Below are positions 19,804-35,354 of a stretch of 64,000 nt of DNA, in pieces. Under the pieces are notes generated by a model. The model was not told the DNA's origin, did not search any database, and worked only from the letters and a program-made list of their open reading frames with translations. The position numbers were made by a program, and so were the translations under genes. Numbering within the stretch: the stretch's first letter is position 1; each line of letters opens with the position of its first letter. The stretch comes from Crossaster papposus (Eukaryota > Echinodermata > Asteroidea > Velatida > Solasteridae), in assembly GCA_037893245.1 (NCBI GenBank), contig JBAIAA010000701.1, forward strand, positions 248,001-312,000, read 5' to 3'.

Positions 19804-21925
19804 CAACACGTTACGTTACATCAAAAAGTTAATCGACATGACCTTTACTAGCTTTGTAGAAAAATCTGGAAACTAAACTCACCGGAATGAAGAGCGATTT
19901 CGATCAACTGCCAATGAAAATCCAAAACTCAGAACAATCTGTAGCGCTATAAACGCGAAATATCGGTCTGGCTAAGTCAAGATCACACACACCGAATAAA
20001 TTAATTATGCACAGAACTGTCAGAAGAAATGTAAACAGTTGCCTTGGTTGTTTGTTGACGAATAGAACATGGCGGATAAATACGTCATTCGAGTGACGCA
20101 ACTAGTGTATACCATTTTTGTGTAGGGCTGTATGAACATATCCGACAAGGAAAGGAAAAATTGAAAACGAAATGCAATTCGTAAATAAACATAATAAAAT
20201 AGAAGAACCAAAGCCAATTGTTTTAATTAATATCAAGGACAAAAAGTTGCAGAATTATTCTACCTACCGAGTGTAAAAATAGGAGTGTAGTAAAATTTTC
20301 AACGTACCTGCCCTCCTTCCTACTACAATGGTACGGCCAACATCTACCGTACCGCCGGCCGGCGCGGGTTGCACACTCGATCGTTCGATCGATCGAACGC
20401 GCTATACTATGTAAAACAAAAAGACAAGGAAAGGACGCGCCCACTAGCGCCCTCTAGAAACGCGTCGCGTTCTACTCGTACAGCGCGAGTGTTTACCCAC
20501 CCACATCCGTGCATGTTTGTAAACATCGCTCGCTTTCGGCTATTTTTAAGCTGCACTGCGATTACTTTCCAAGCAAAATGGCATAACAAGCTGCCTCAAT
20601 TTTTATGAAATTCAAACATTTCCGTTGGAATTTAACAAAAATTGGTCCCCACAATTTAGATTCAGACTTGTGACAAATAAAAAAATCGTACGATTCATGG
20701 CACGTGTGAGAGAACATCGGATTAATAATAACGCGTGTGTGGGGAGTACATTGGAGCTATTCGTTAAAATGTAAACAAATCTGAACGGAGCATTAAGAAA
20801 CTCACACAATTATTTAAAAAATGGCAAGATTTACAATGATGGCAAAATGGACCAAACGACCTGGGGTGAGAGAAAATGTTAGAAGACGGAACACTGAAAT
20901 CAATAAAACAATCTCTGAACAGAGCATTAAGAAGACCACACATTCAACAAATAAATAACAAATGGACCAATAAAACGACCTGGGGAGAAAGAAAAGGGAA
21001 AAAGACGAGACACTGAAATTAATATTAACTGACATCCCTATTTGAACAGAGCATTAAAGAATTAGACCACACATTCAACAAATAAATAACAAATGGCACG
21101 ATTGACAATAATGGCAAAAAGGACCAATAAAACGACCTGGGAAGTGGATACAAAATTTAAAAAGACAGAACACTGAAATCAATTTAGAATTAGGCTATTT
21201 TTACAGAACATTAAAGAAGACCACACATTCAATAAATAAATAAATGGCAGGATTGACTTTGGCAAAAAAAAGACACACATTTACCCTGGTGACCTCCTCC
21301 TATCCCTTGCAATAATGAAGTGTATTTCACTGCTAATATTAATAGGAAAACCGATTATTCATACAGAAACGCAACACTGGTAAAATAAAACACGGAATGA
21401 ACATGCGAGTACTTTTTATTTTACTGTATTTTATTTCAAACCAGGTTGTGACTTATTAAAAGGGAAATGCACTTGGTACATTTGCAAAAGGGCTAGAGAA
21501 AAAATGGTTTCCAATGTTATAGACCAGTCACATATCCACTATATAAGCCAACAAATTGTTTCCCACTATGAAAAGCAAATGCAGATTTTGTTTGGACTTT
21601 TCTTCCGCAAAACTGCTCAGGATTAATATGTTTTAATACATCATTTATTTATTGCAATTACCAACGTGAGTTGTGTAAACTCTAGTGACAATGTAAAGTG
21701 ACGAGAGGTAACTGAAAGGAAATGAATGGCATAACAAGTAACGACCGTTTTGATTTGAAAGGAATTTTGCTTCTCATCGTTCTTATACTTTCCTATATTA
21801 AAAATCACCAATTCGATTGCTTTTATAATCAATTTCCAATCTGATTTACTATTTCAAGCACAGGATTTTCGGGATTTTTCTATTTGTCAGGATTAAGTAT
21901 TACATGTACACAGAATAAAGATGGT

Positions 21926-22202
21926 TTTGTTTCATGGTGGGAGGGGTTGTTTCATGTTGGGGGGGGGGTTCATATTGGGGGAGGGGGGGAGGAGTTGTTT
22001 CATGGTGGGGGGGGGGGGGGGTTGTTTCATGGTGGGGGGGGGGGGTTTCATGGTGGGAGGGGGGTTGTTTCATGGTGGGGGTTATGGGGGGGGGGTTATG
22101 GTAGGGGGTGGGGGGGGATTTCATGTTGGGGGGCGGTTCATATTGGGGGAGGGGGGGAGGGGTTGTTTCATGGTGGGGGGGGGGGGTGTTTCATGGTGGG
22201 GG
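21926..22202 (+). repeat. G-rich minisatellite tract, unit 3
   Basis: Same cassettes as in unit 1, with its own set of G-run lengths. One cassette reads GGAGGAGTTG in place of GGAGGGGTTG. Confidence 0.92.
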
Positions 22203-22641
22203 AGATTTTTGTTCTTCATACCGGTAAATGCATCAGACAAGAAGACACCGCTAACTGCTGGAAGGGACCTGCTGCTGAAAAGGCAAGGAAAAGGTCTTGG
22301 AGCAACGGACTGGGCCTGCATGATGTTTTTATTTGGACTGATAAATGTAATTGCGCTTGCTGATAATCAGTTTGGTGAAATTGAGATGTGGTCATTTAGC
22401 AACAGAAACTGATACAAATTGAACCATGTCGAGTAGTGTAACCACATTTGGAGCATTAAATCTGCTTATTTTGTTCACCAAACTCGCAAGCTGCATGAGC
22501 ACAAACACTGGAAAAGGGAAGGTAAAAGATACTCTTGAGGTGCAGAGGCTGCTGGGATTTGTTTCTACAGTACTGCTCTAAAAAGGTAGTTCTAACTTCC
22601 AGTATCTTGTCTCTTACCTCACCCTGCATTCAAATTATATC

Positions 22642-24564
22642 CTACTTCCAGTGTTTGGACATCTTCTTACAAATATCCGCCATTGTTGGACGCCTTCTAA
22701 AATCAACATTCTGGCATTTTTTTCCAACTTGCCGCAATCGTCGAATTCCTGCTGCCTTTCCGATGTTGATTAGCAGGTCTCCCAATGCATAAATTTCAGC
22801 AGGCTTGTTGAAGGGCGAGTCCCCCTCCATAACCTCTGGAGCCATCTGGGGACACTCCAGGTACATCTGGTTGATGAGATGCTCTGGAATACGGAGCCAG
22901 GGACCAGCCACCTCAAGACATGCATTGCCAAGATCAATAATCTTGGCAAGCCATCTTGTCTTCTTGCCCTCATTTGCTTTATACACAAGTATGTTGTCTG
23001 GTTTAATGTCACAGTGCACATATTCGTTGTTGTGCATGTGCAGCAAGCCCTCGCACACACGCCGTACAACACGCAGCCAGTTCTTGCGGGAGAGTGCTCC
23101 CGGGGTGCCACTCCAGTCCAGAGCATCCTGTAGAGTTGTTACCGACAGGGTGTTCTTATCGCCCACAAACTCATACAGCATCGTCCGGAGGGGCCGCTGT
23201 TCCAACACACCGTACAGCTTGGGGAACGAGGGGTGCTCTCCAATGGCTGCCACAGCTATAATCTCCTGCCAAAGTGGTCCCTCCGAATCCTGTGCCTGCA
23301 GAACCTTGGCTGCAGCTACAGTGTCATCAGGCAAACGGACTGCAGTCACCTGAGCAAACGCCCCCTCTCCCACCATTCCACGGCACTGTCCATAGCGGTC
23401 GACCACAGCAGGCTTGATATGTCTGCAACTATACATCCTGCACCCAAGATGAGGATGGTAGACAATCTCCACAGTGGCGGGTTTAGGAACAGCTCCTGGT
23501 GAGAGAGGCACTACTGGTGAGAAAGGTGCTTCCTGTGATGGAGCGCCCGGAGCTGACGGAGGGGCAACCTGTGACAGAGGGGCTACCTGTGACGGCGAGA
23601 CGACCTGTGACGGCGGGGCTGCGTGTGACGGCGGGGCTGCCTGTGACGGCGGGGCTGCCTGTGAGGGCGGGACTACCTGTGACGGCGGGACTACCTGTGA
23701 CGGCGGGACTACCTGTGACGTCGGGACTACCTGTGACGGCGGGACTACCTGTGACGGCGGGGCGGCCTGTGACGGCGAGGCTGCCTGTGACGGCGAGGCT
23801 GCCTGTGACGGCGGGACTACCTGTGAGGGCGGGACTGCCTGTGAGGGCGGGGCGGCCTGTGACGGCGAGGCTGCCTGTGACGGCGGGACTGCATGTGAGG
23901 GCGGGACTACCTGTGAGGGCGGGACTACCTGTGACGGAGAGACTGCCTGTGACGGCGGAGCTGCCTGTGACAGCGGGGGTTGCAGTGGAGTAGGGGCGTC
24001 CGGTGATGGAGGGGCTGGTGGTGAGGGAGTTGCTAATGGCGACCCAGGGGCTGCTGTAAATGGAGGGGATGCTGGCGACCCAGGGGCTGCTGATGACCCA
24101 GGGGCTGCTGATGACCCAGGAGCTGCTGATGACCCATGGGCTGCTGATGACCCAGCGGCTGCCGATGAACTAGGGACTGCTGCCGATGGTGACCCGGTGG
24201 ATTTTGCCGACACAGGGGCTGCACCTCTTTTCTTTCTATGAATGACATATTCCAGAATGAAATGTTAAATAGTTTCAACTGTCAAATATTTTAGATTGAT
24301 TCAGAATCAAGATATTTTGTCTTAATATTTTAAGTGTCCACTGCCTTTTGTTCTATAGAGGAAACTGTTGACTAACTTGTCAAACATACTTTGTGTCTTG
24401 CGGTACGTCTTACATTTTTTGTCAGGTTAAAGATTTTCTTTTCAAAATGAAGGGTTTTGAACCAATACATTCACAAATAAACAAGTAATTTATGTCAAAG
24501 GCATGCCCACTTACTTTTTATGGTAGAATATCGCACGTAGGGTTCTCCTCAGTCTTCCAGGCAT
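22642..24564 (-). CDS. SQ-repeat Ser/Thr protein kinase, copy 3
   Basis: Exon 1 is 24564-24515, the intron 24514-24236 and exon 2 24235-22642. The predicted 547-aa protein is identical to copy 1, with all catalytic motifs intact. It is the first copy to the right of the DIRS insertion and keeps its full upstream region. Confidence 0.88.
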
Positions 24565-27500
24565 CTTGCAGTTAAACCCTTTAGATGGAATAAAATTAAG
24601 GACTATTAAAATAACACCAGTGTAAGGACACCTCAAGAAGTTTTATGTTTACATGATCAAATTTGGTTGCCATCACAGGGTTCCAGACTTGTAATCGAGT
24701 CATTCACATGCCACTTCACAAGTCAGTTCGGAAGTATAAAGAGGAACAATAACAAAGGCATGATTTTGTCAAAGTTCATTTCAATAGCTTGTGAGTTGAC
24801 CAGAGACTAAATAACTTGTGATTGACTTGAGTGACCTGTGGTGACTTGTGACTGCCTCAATTACAACTGTGCAGGGTTTCCACTGAAATCTGAAAATCAA
24901 ATCCCATGACTTTTCCAGAATTACAATATGACAATTTCCATGGCATTTATTGTAATTTTGCAGAGAAATGTTGTTTGAAAATGATACTGATGAAAAGCTG
25001 ATGTTGGGCTAATCATTTGTTCGCTTTTGAAAATGAGTTTTAATGAATAATGGCCTCCTCCTCCCCTTACAGCCATCCAATCCACCCACTTTAATATATA
25101 TCAACTATACCATCAGCAAAGAAAAGACTGTCCCAAAACAGAAGAACCCCCTTCAGAATGTCAAAGTAATTCATTTGATATAAAGGGGTCACTATGCGGT
25201 CATAGCTAGCTCTGGAGGCAAGGGGCGCCAACCCTTTCAGTGTTCCAGCTCTAGTAAACCTAAAGCCAAAGATAGGTCTGCGAGTACAGTATAGAAAAAT
25301 TGATGTATGTATTGGAAACTGGAAGACTGCCATAGCCACTACTAATACTATAGACTGGCAAGGATAATGGCCTATAAATTGATCATTATTCCGATATCCC
25401 ATCAAAAACGGCCCATCCAAAATAACCCTTTCGCAATCTTGATTTCCATGGTTTTTCCAAGACTTAACCAAAAATTCCCAATTTGTCATAGCTTGTCCAT
25501 GACAACTTTTCTTTCCACTACTTTTCATGACCCATGGAAACCCTACATCAGACACTTCAAGTCTAAAATATGTCCAACGGCATATATGTGCAGGTCCAAT
25601 TGGACCCTCTATTCTAAAGTAAACGGTAGAAAAAATGGGCCTATAATTTTAATTACATGGGAAAACAAAATTATCCATTGGAACTTAAAGGGGTCGCAAC
25701 GAGAAAGGATTTATTCCCTGCCCCTTCTCTCTCTCTCTAACAAAACAATTGTGTTAGGCCCGATAGCATAGTACTATAAAAGCAGTACGCCTACCTTTGT
25801 AATTTGTTCTGGGTTTGTTTATTAACTGTTGAAGACCTCAATTACAGTATTTCTTAAATCTGGCTACAAATCCCAAATGGCCTTGAATATAATGTCTTTC
25901 TTACTGAGCCAAACTAGTCCCACCAAGGCCCAAGTGAAATGTTATAAAGTCCGACATTTTCCTGTTTATAGGCCTACTTAGGCTAAGCCTAAAGTTCTAT
26001 ACATTGAGTTTACCTACCCATTAAACAACAAATAACAAATTTGCTGGTAAATTTCTTTAGTTTTGGCATGATTTTTCGATTTTAGTGAAGTTGATGGGTA
26101 GGCCCTACCTAGCATCATAAGCATGAGTGGGGAAAATAAATGGTTTTGGTCTATCACTGTCAAAATTTGTCAACTTAATTATGCCTGCCCTTGGGTGGTT
26201 ATACACTCAATCAGTCAGCCGATTAGTGTCCCAAATTTCCGGACCCCAGCTTTTTTTTTTATTATTTCGGCCTGACTAGGCTAGGCCTACCCTAGCGTTA
26301 AACTTTGTTAACGTTAAATTTCACGGCGATGAAATTGTTAAGAATGAACCAGCATGCAGCAAGCACACGACAGATAACGTTTGTCAACAGGGGGCCCAAT
26401 TTGGCAACACATTCGCGACATGATAATTATTGCACGACATGCATGAGGCCAGGAAAGTCGTGCGCCACGTTTAGTGTTTACAGGCGAGACCCAAAACCCA
26501 GCACGCACGTAAAATTAACAACACGTTACGTTACATCAAAAAGTTAATCGACATGACCTTTACTAGCTTTGTAGAAAAATCTGGAAACTAAACTCACCGG
26601 AATGAAGAGCGATTTCGATCAACTGCCAATGAAAATCCAAAACTCAGAACAATCTGTAGCGCTATAAACGCGAAATATCGGTCTGGCTAAGTCAAGATCA
26701 CACACACCGAATAAATTAATTATGCACAGAACTGTCAGAAGAAATGTAAACAGTTGCCTTGGTTGTTTGTTGACGAATAGAACATGGCGGATAAATACGT
26801 CATTCGAGTGACGCAACTAGTGTATACCATTTTTGTGTAGGGCTGTATGAACATATCCGACAAGGAAAGGAAAAATTGAAAACGAAATGCAATTCGTAAA
26901 TAAACATAATAAAATAGAAGAACCAAAGCCAATTGTTTTAATTAATATCAAGGACAAAAAGTTGCAGAATTATTCTACCTACCGAGTGTAAAAATAGGAG
27001 TGTAGTAAAATTTTCAACGTACCTGCCCTCCTTCCTACTACAATGGTACGGCCAACATCTACCGTACCGCCGGCCGGCGCGGGTTGCACACTCGATCGTT
27101 CGATCGATCGAACGCGCTATACTATGTAAAACAAAAAGACAAGGAAATGACGCGCCCACTAGCGCCCTCTAGAAACGCGTCGCGTTCTACTCGTACAGCG
27201 CGAGTGTTTACCCACCCACATCCGTGCATGTTTGTAAACATCGCTCGCTTTCGGCTATTTTTAAGCTGCACTGCGATTACTTTCCAAGCAAAATGGCATA
27301 ACAAGCTGCCTCAATTTTTATGAAATTCAAACATTTCCGTTGGAATTTAACAAAAATTGGTCCCCACAATTTAGATTCAGACTTGTGACAAATTAAAAAA
27401 TCGTACGATTCATGGCACGTGTGAGAGAACATCGGATTAATAATAACGCGTGTGTGGGGAGTACATTGGAGCTATTCGTTAAAATGTAAACAAATCTGAA

Positions 27501-28640
27501 CGGAGCATTAAGAAACTCACACAATTATTTAAAAAATGGCAAGATTTACAATGATGGCAAAATGGACCAAACGACCTGGGGTGAGAGAAAATGTTAGAAG
27601 ACGGAACACTGAAATCAATAAAACAATCTCTGAACAGAGCATTAAGAAGACCACACATTCAACAAATAAATAACAAATGGACCAATAAAACGACCTGGGG
27701 AGAAAGAAAAGGGAAAAAGACGAGACACTGAAATTAATATTAACTGACATCCCTATTTGAACAGAGCATTAAAGAATTAGACCACACATTCAACAAATAA
27801 ATAACAAATGGCACGATTGACAATAATGGCAAAAAGGACCAATAAAACGACCTGGGAAGTGGATACAAAATTAAAAAAGACAGAACACTGAAATCAATTT
27901 AGAATTAGGCTATTTTTACAGAACATTAAAGAAGACCACACATTCAATAAATAAATAAATGGCAGGATTGACTTTGGCAAAAAAAAGACACACATTTACC
28001 CTGGTGACCTCCTCCTATCCCTTGCAATAATGAAGTGTATTTCACTGCTAATATTAATAGGAAAACCGATTATTCATACAGAAACGCAACACTGGTAAAA
28101 TAAAACACGGAATGAACATGCGAGTACTTTTTATTTTACTGTATTTTATTTCAAACCCAGTTGTGACTTATTAAAAGGGAAATGCACTTGGTACATTTGC
28201 AAAAGGGCTAGAGAAAAAATGGTTTCCAATGTTATAGACCAGTCACATATCCACTATATAAGCCAACAAATTGTTTCCCACTATGAAAAGCAAATGCAGA
28301 TTTTGTTTGGACTTTTCTTCCGCAAAACTGCTCAGGATTAATATGTTTTAATACATCATTTATTTATTGCAATTACCAACGTGAGTTGTGTAAACTCTAG
28401 TGACAATGTAAAGTGACGAGAGGTAACTGAAAGGAAATGAATGGCATAACAAGTAACGACCGTTTTGATTTGAAAGGAATTTTGCTTCTCATCGTTCTTA
28501 TACTTTCCTATATTAAAAATCACCAATTCGATTGCTTTTATAATCAATTTCCAATCTGATTTACTATTTCAAGCACAGGATTTTCGGGATTTTTCTATTT
28601 GTCAGGATTAAGTATTACATGTACACAGAATAAAGATGGT

Positions 28641-28916
28641 TTTGTTTCATGGTGGGAGGGGTTGTTTCATGTTGGGGGGGGGGTTCATATTGGGGGAGGG
28701 GGGGAGGGGTTGTTTCATGGTGGGGGGGGGGGGGTTGTTTCATGGTGGGGGGGGGGGTTTCATGGTGGGAGGGGGGTTGTTTCATGGTGGGGGTTATGGG
28801 GGGGGGGGTTATGGTAGGGGGTGGGGGGGGGGATTTCATGTTGGGGGGCGGTTCATATTGGGGGAGGGGGGGAGGGGTTGTTTCATGGTGGGGGGGGGGG
28901 TGTTTCATGGTGGGGG
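28641..28916 (+). repeat. G-rich minisatellite tract, unit 4
   Basis: Same cassette order as in unit 1 with different homopolymer G lengths. Confidence 0.92.
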
Positions 28917-29355
28917 AGATTTTTGTTCTTCATACCGGTAAATGCATCAGACAAGAAGACACCGCTAACTGCTGGAGGAGACCTGCTGCTGAAAAGGCAA
29001 GGAAAAGGTCTTGGAGCAACGGACTGGGCCTGCATGATGTTTTTATTTGGACTGATAAATGTAATTGCGCTTGCTGATAATCAGTTTGGTGAAATTGAGA
29101 TGTGGTCATTTAGCAACAGAAACTGATACAAATTGAACCATGTCGAGTAGTGTAACCACATTTGGAGCATTAAATCTGCTTATTTTGTTCACCAAACTCG
29201 CAAGCTGCATGAGCACAAACACTGGAAAAGGGAAGGTAAAAGATACTCTTGAGGTGCAGAGGCTGCTGGGATTTGTTTCTACAGTACTGCTCTAAAAAGG
29301 TAGTTCTAACTTCCAGTATCTTGTCTCTTACCTCACCCTGCATTCAAATTATATC

Positions 29356-31278
29356 CTACTTCCAGTGTTTGGACATCTTCTTACAAATATCCGCCATTGT
29401 TGGACGCCTTCTAAAATCAACATTCTGGCATTTTTTTCCAACTTGCCGCAATCGTCGAATTCCTGCTGCCTTTCCGATGTTGATTAGCAGGTCTCCCAAT
29501 GCATAAATTTCAGCAGGCTTGTTGAAGGGCGAGTCCCCCTCCATAACCTCTGGAGCCATCTGGGGACACTCCAGGTACATCTGGTTGATGAGATGCTCTG
29601 GAATACGGAGCCAGGGACCAGCCACCTCAAGACATGCATTGCCAAGATCAATAATCTTGGCAAGCCATCTTGTCTTCTTGCCCTCATTTGCTTTATACAC
29701 AAGTATGTTGTCTGGTTTAATGTCACAGTGCACATATTCGTTGTTGTGCATGTGCAGCAAGCCCTCGCACACACGCCGTACAACACGCAGCCAGTTCTTG
29801 CGGGAGAGTGCTCCCGGGGTGCCACTCCAGTCCAGAGCATCCTGTAGAGTTGTTACCGACAGGGTGTTCTTATCGCCCACAAACTCATACAGCATCGTCC
29901 GGAGGGGCCGCTGTTCCAACACACCGTACAGCTTGGGGAACGAGGGGTGCTCTCCAATGGCTGCCACAGCTATAATCTCCTGCCAAAGTGGTCCCTCCGA
30001 ATCCTGTGCCTGCAGAACCTTGGCTGCAGCTACAGTGTCATCAGGCAAACGGACTGCAGTCACCTGAGCAAACGCCCCCTCTCCCACCATTCCACGGCAC
30101 TGTCCATAGCGGTCGACCACAGCAGGCTTGATATGTCTGCAACTATACATCCTGCACCCAAGATGAGGATGGTAGACAATCTCCACAGTGGCGGGTTTAG
30201 GAACAGCTCCTGGTGAGAGAGGCACTACTGGTGAGAAAGGTGCTTCCTGTGATGGAGCGCCCGGAGCTGACGGAGGGGCAACCTGTGACAGAGGGGCTAC
30301 CTGTGACGGCGAGACGACCTGTGACGGCGGGGCTGCGTGTGACGGCGGGGCTGCCTGTGACGGCGGGGCTGCCTGTGAGGGCGGGACTACCTGTGACGGC
30401 GGGACTACCTGTGACGGCGGGACTACCTGTGACGTCGGGACTACCTGTGACGGCGGGACTACCTGTGACGGCGGGGCGGCCTGTGACGGCGAGGCTGCCT
30501 GTGACGGCGAGGCTGCCTGTGACGGCGGGACTACCTGTGAGGGCGGGACTGCCTGTGAGGGCGGGGCGGCCTGTGACGGCGAGGCTGCCTGTGACGGCGG
30601 GACTGCATGTGAGGGCGGGACTACCTGTGAGGGCGGGACTACCTGTGACGGAGAGACTGCCTGTGACGGCGGAGCTGCCTGTGACAGCGGGGGTTGCAGT
30701 GGAGTAGGGGCGTCCGGTGATGGAGGGGCTGGTGGTGAGGGAGTTGCTAATGGCGACCCAGGGGCTGCTGTAAATGGAGGGGATGCTGGCGACCCAGGGG
30801 CTGCTGATGACCCAGGGGCTGCTGATGACCCAGGAGCTGCTGATGACCCATGGGCTGCTGATGACCCAGCGGCTGCCGATGAACTAGGGACTGCTGCCGA
30901 TGGTGACCCGGTGGATTTTGCCGACACAGGGGCTGCACCTCTTTTCTTTCTATGAATGACATATTCCAGAATGAAATGTTAAATAGTTTCAACTGTCAAA
31001 TATTTTAGATTGATTCAGAATCAAGATATTTTGTCTTAATATTTTAAGTGTCCACTGCCTTTTGTTCTATAGAGGAAACTGTTGACTAACTTGTCAAACA
31101 TACTTTGTGTCTTGCGGTACGTCTTACATTTTTTGTCAGGTTAAAGATTTTCTTTTCAAAATGAAGGGTTTTGAACCAATACATTCACAAATAAACAAGT
31201 AATTTATGTCAAAGGCATGCCCACTTACTTTTTATGGTAGAATATCGCACGTAGGGTTCTCCTCAGTCTTCCAGGCAT
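29356..31278 (-). CDS. SQ-repeat Ser/Thr protein kinase, copy 4
   Basis: Exon 1 is 31278-31229, the intron 31228-30950 and exon 2 30949-29356. The predicted protein is identical to copy 1; no disabling change was seen. Confidence 0.88.
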
Positions 31279-34200
31279 CTTGCAGTTAAACCCTTTAGAT
31301 GGAATAAAATTAAGGACTATTAAAATAACACCAGTGTAAGGACACCTCAAGAAGTTTTATGTTTACATGATCAAATTTGGTTGCCATCACAGGGTTCCAG
31401 ACTTGTAATCGAGTCATTCACATGCCACTTCACAAGTCAGTTCGGAAGTATAAAGAGGAACAATAACAAAGGCATGATTTTGTCAAAGTTCATTTCAATA
31501 GCTTGTGAGTTGACCAGAGACTAAATAACTTGTGATTGACTTGAGTGACCTGTGGTGACTTGTGACTGCCTCAATTACAACTGTGCAGGGTTTCCACTGA
31601 AATCTGAAAATCAAATCCCATGACTTTTCCAGAATTACAATATGACAATTTCCATGGCATTTATTGTAATTTTGCAGAGAAATGTTGTTTGAAAATGATA
31701 CTGATGAAAAGCTGATGTTGGGCTAATCATTTGTTCGCTTTTGAAAATGAGTTTTAATGAATAATGGCCTCCTCCTCCCCTTACAGCCATCCAATCCACC
31801 CACTTTAATATATATCAACTATACCATCAGCAAAGAAAAGACTGTCCCAAAACAGAAGAACCCCCTTCAGAATGTCAAAGTAATTCATTTGATATAAAGG
31901 GGTCACTATGCGGTCATAGCTAGCTCTGGAGGCAAGGGGCGCCAACCCTTTCAGTGTTCCAGCTCTAGTAAACCTAAAGCCAAAGATAGGTCTGCGAGTA
32001 CAGTATAGAAAAATTGATGTATGTATTGGAAACTGGAAGACTGCCATAGCCACTACTAATACTATAGACTGGCAAGGATAATGGCCTATAAATTGATCAT
32101 TATTCCGATATCCCATCAAAAACGGCCCATCCAAAATAACCCTTTCGCAATCTTGATTTCCATGGTTTTTCCAAGACTTAACCAAAAATTCCCAATTTGT
32201 CATAGCTTGTCCATGACAACTTTTCTTTCCACTACTTTTCATGACCCATGGAAACCCTACATCAGACACTTCAAGTCTAAAATATGTCCAACGGCATATA
32301 TGTGCAGGTCCAATTGGACCCTCTATTCTAAAGTAAACGGTAGAAAAAATGGGCCTATAATTTTAATTACATGGGAAAACAAAATTATCCATTGGAACTT
32401 AAAGGGGTCGCAACGAGAAAGGATTTATTCCCTGCCCCTTCTCTCTCTCTCTAACAAAACAATTGTGTTAGGCCCGATAGCATAGTACTATAAAAGCAGT
32501 ACGCCTACCTTTGTAATTTGTTCTGGGTTTGTTTATTAACTGTTGAAGACCTCAATTACAGTATTTCTTAAATCTGGCTACAAATCCCAAATGGCCTTGA
32601 ATATAATGTCTTTCTTACTGAGCCAAACTAGTCCCACCAAGGCCCAAGTGAAATGTTATAAAGTCCGACATTTTCCTGTTTATAGGCCTACTTAGGCTAA
32701 GCCTAAAGTTCTATACATTGAGTTTACCTACCCATTAAACAACAAATAACAAATTTGCTGGTAAATTTCTTTAGTTTTGGCATGATTTTTCGATTTTAGT
32801 GAAGTTGATGGGTAGGCCCTACCTAGCATCATAAGCATGAGTGGGGAAAATAAATGGTTTTGGTCTATCACTGTCAAAATTTGTCAACTTAATTATGCCT
32901 GCCCTTGGGTGGTTATACACTCAATCAGTCAGCCGATTAGTGTCCCAAATTTCCGGACCCCAGCTTTTTTTTTTATTATTTCGGCCTGACTAGGCTAGGC
33001 CTACCCTAGCGTTAAACTTTGTTAACGTTAAATTTCACGGCGATGAAATTGTTAAGAATGAACCAGCATGCAGCAAGCACACGACAGATAACGTTTGTCA
33101 ACAGGGGGCCCAATTTGGCAACACATTCGCGACATGATAATTATTGCACGACATGCATGAGGCCAGGAAAGTCGTGCGCCACGTTTAGTGTTTACAGGCG
33201 AGACCCAAAACCCAGCACGCACGTAAAATTAACAACACGTTACGTTACATCAAAAAGTTAATCGACATGACCTTTACTAGCTTTGTAGAAAAATCTGGAA
33301 ACTAAACTCACCGGAATGAAGAGCGATTTCGATCAACTGCCAATGAAAATCCAAAACTCAGAACAATCTGTAGCGCTATAAACGCGAAATATCGGTCTGG
33401 CTAAGTCAAGATCACACACACCGAATAAATTAATTATGCACAGAACTGTCAGAAGAAATGTAAACAGTTGCCTTGGTTGTTTGTTGACGAATAGAACATG
33501 GCGGATAAATACGTCATTCGAGTGACGCAACTAGTGTATACCATTTTTGTGTAGGGCTGTATGAACATATCCGACAAGGAAAGGAAAAATTGAAAACGAA
33601 ATGCAATTCGTAAATAAACATAATAAAATAGAAGAACCAAAGCCAATTGTTTTAATTAATATCAAGGACAAAAAGTTGCAGAATTATTCTACCTACCGAG
33701 TGTAAAAATAGGAGTGTAGTAAAATTTTCAACGTACCTGCCCTCCTTCCTACTACAATGGTACGGCCAACATCTACCGTACCGCCGGCCGGCGCGGGTTG
33801 CACACTCGATCGTTCGATCGATCGAACGCGCTATACTATGTAAAACAAAAAGACAAGGAAATGACGCACCCACTAGCGCCCTCTAGAAACGCGTCGCGTT
33901 CTACTCGTACAGCGCGAGTGTTTACCCACCCACATCCGTGCATGTTTGTAAACATCGCTCGCTTTCGGCTATTTTTAAGCTGCACTGCGATTACTTTCCA
34001 AGCAAAATGGCATAACAAGCTGCCTCAATTTTTATGAAATTCAAACATTTCCGTTGGAATTTAACAAAAATTGGTCCCCACAATTTAGATTCAGACTTGT
34101 GACAAATTAAAAAATCGTACGATTCATGGCACGTGTGAGAGAACATCGGATTAATAATAACGCGTGTGTGGGGAGTACATTGGAGCTATTCGTTAAAATG

Positions 34201-35354
34201 TAAACAAATCTGAACGGAGCATTAAGAAACTCACACAATTATTTAAAAAATGGCAAGATTTACAATGATGGCAAAATGGACCAAACGACCTGGGGTGAGA
34301 GAAAATGTTAGAAGACGGAACACTGAAATCAATAAAACAATCTCTGAACAGAGCATTAAGAAGACCACACATTCAACAAATAAATAACAAATGGACCAAT
34401 AAAACGACCTGGGGAGAAAGAAAAGGGAAAAAGACGAGACACTGAAATTAATATTAACTGACATCCCTATTTGAACAGAGCATTAAAGAATTAGACCACA
34501 CATTCAACAAATAAATAACAAATGGCACGATTGACAATAATGGCAAAAAGGACCAATAAAACGACCTGGGAAGTGGATACAAAATTAAAAAAGACAGAAC
34601 ACTGAAATCAATTTAGAATTAGGCTATTTTTACAGAACATAAAAGAAGACCACACATTCAATAAATAAATAAATGGCAGGATTGACTTTGGCAAAAAAAA
34701 GACACACATTTACCCTGGTGACCTCCTCCTATCCCTTGCAATAATGAAGTGTATTTCACTGCTAATATTAATAGGAAAACCGATTATTCATACAGAAACG
34801 CAACACTGGTAAAATAAAACACGGAATGAACATGCGAGTACTTTTTATTTTACTGTATTTTATTTCAAACCCAGTTGTGACTTATTAAAAGGGAAATGCA
34901 CTTGGTACATTTGCAAAAGGGCTAGAGAAAAAATGGTTTCCAATGTTATAGACCAGTCACATATCCACTATATAAGCCAACAAATTGTTTCCCACTATGA
35001 AAAGCAAATGCAGATTTTGTTTGGACTTTTCTTCCGCAAAACTGCTCAGGATTAATATGTTTTAATACATCATTTATTTATTGCAATTACCAACGTGAGT
35101 TGTGTAAACTCTAGTGACAATGTAAAGTGACGAGAGGTAACTGAAAGGAAATGAATGGCATAACAAGTAACGACCGTTTTGATTTGAAAGGAATTTTGCT
35201 TCTCATCGTTCTTATACTTTCCTATATTAAAAATCACCAATTCGATTGCTTTTATAATCAATTTCCAATCTGATTTACTATTTCAAGCACAGGATTTTCG
35301 GGATTTTTCTATTTGTCAGGATTAAGTATTACATGTACACAGAATAAAGATGGT

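Larger units (their letters stand above)
19798..26512. repeat. Macrosatellite unit 3 (6,715 bp)
   Basis: A plain unit without large insertions. It shares AAGGAAAGGACG near 20427 with units 1 and 8, where most units have AAGGAAATGACG. Private differences include ACAAATAAAAAAATCG near 20675 and AAACCAGGTTGTG near 21438. The AT-rich stretch 19804-21925 and the kinase upstream region 24565-26512 hold no gene I can support beyond the repeats described for unit 1. Confidence 0.97.
26513..33226. repeat. Macrosatellite unit 4 (6,714 bp)
   Basis: A plain unit carrying the common AAGGAAATGACGCGCCC variant near 27140. No insertion. Non-genic stretches are as described for unit 1 (26513-28640 and 31279-33226). 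Confidence 0.97.
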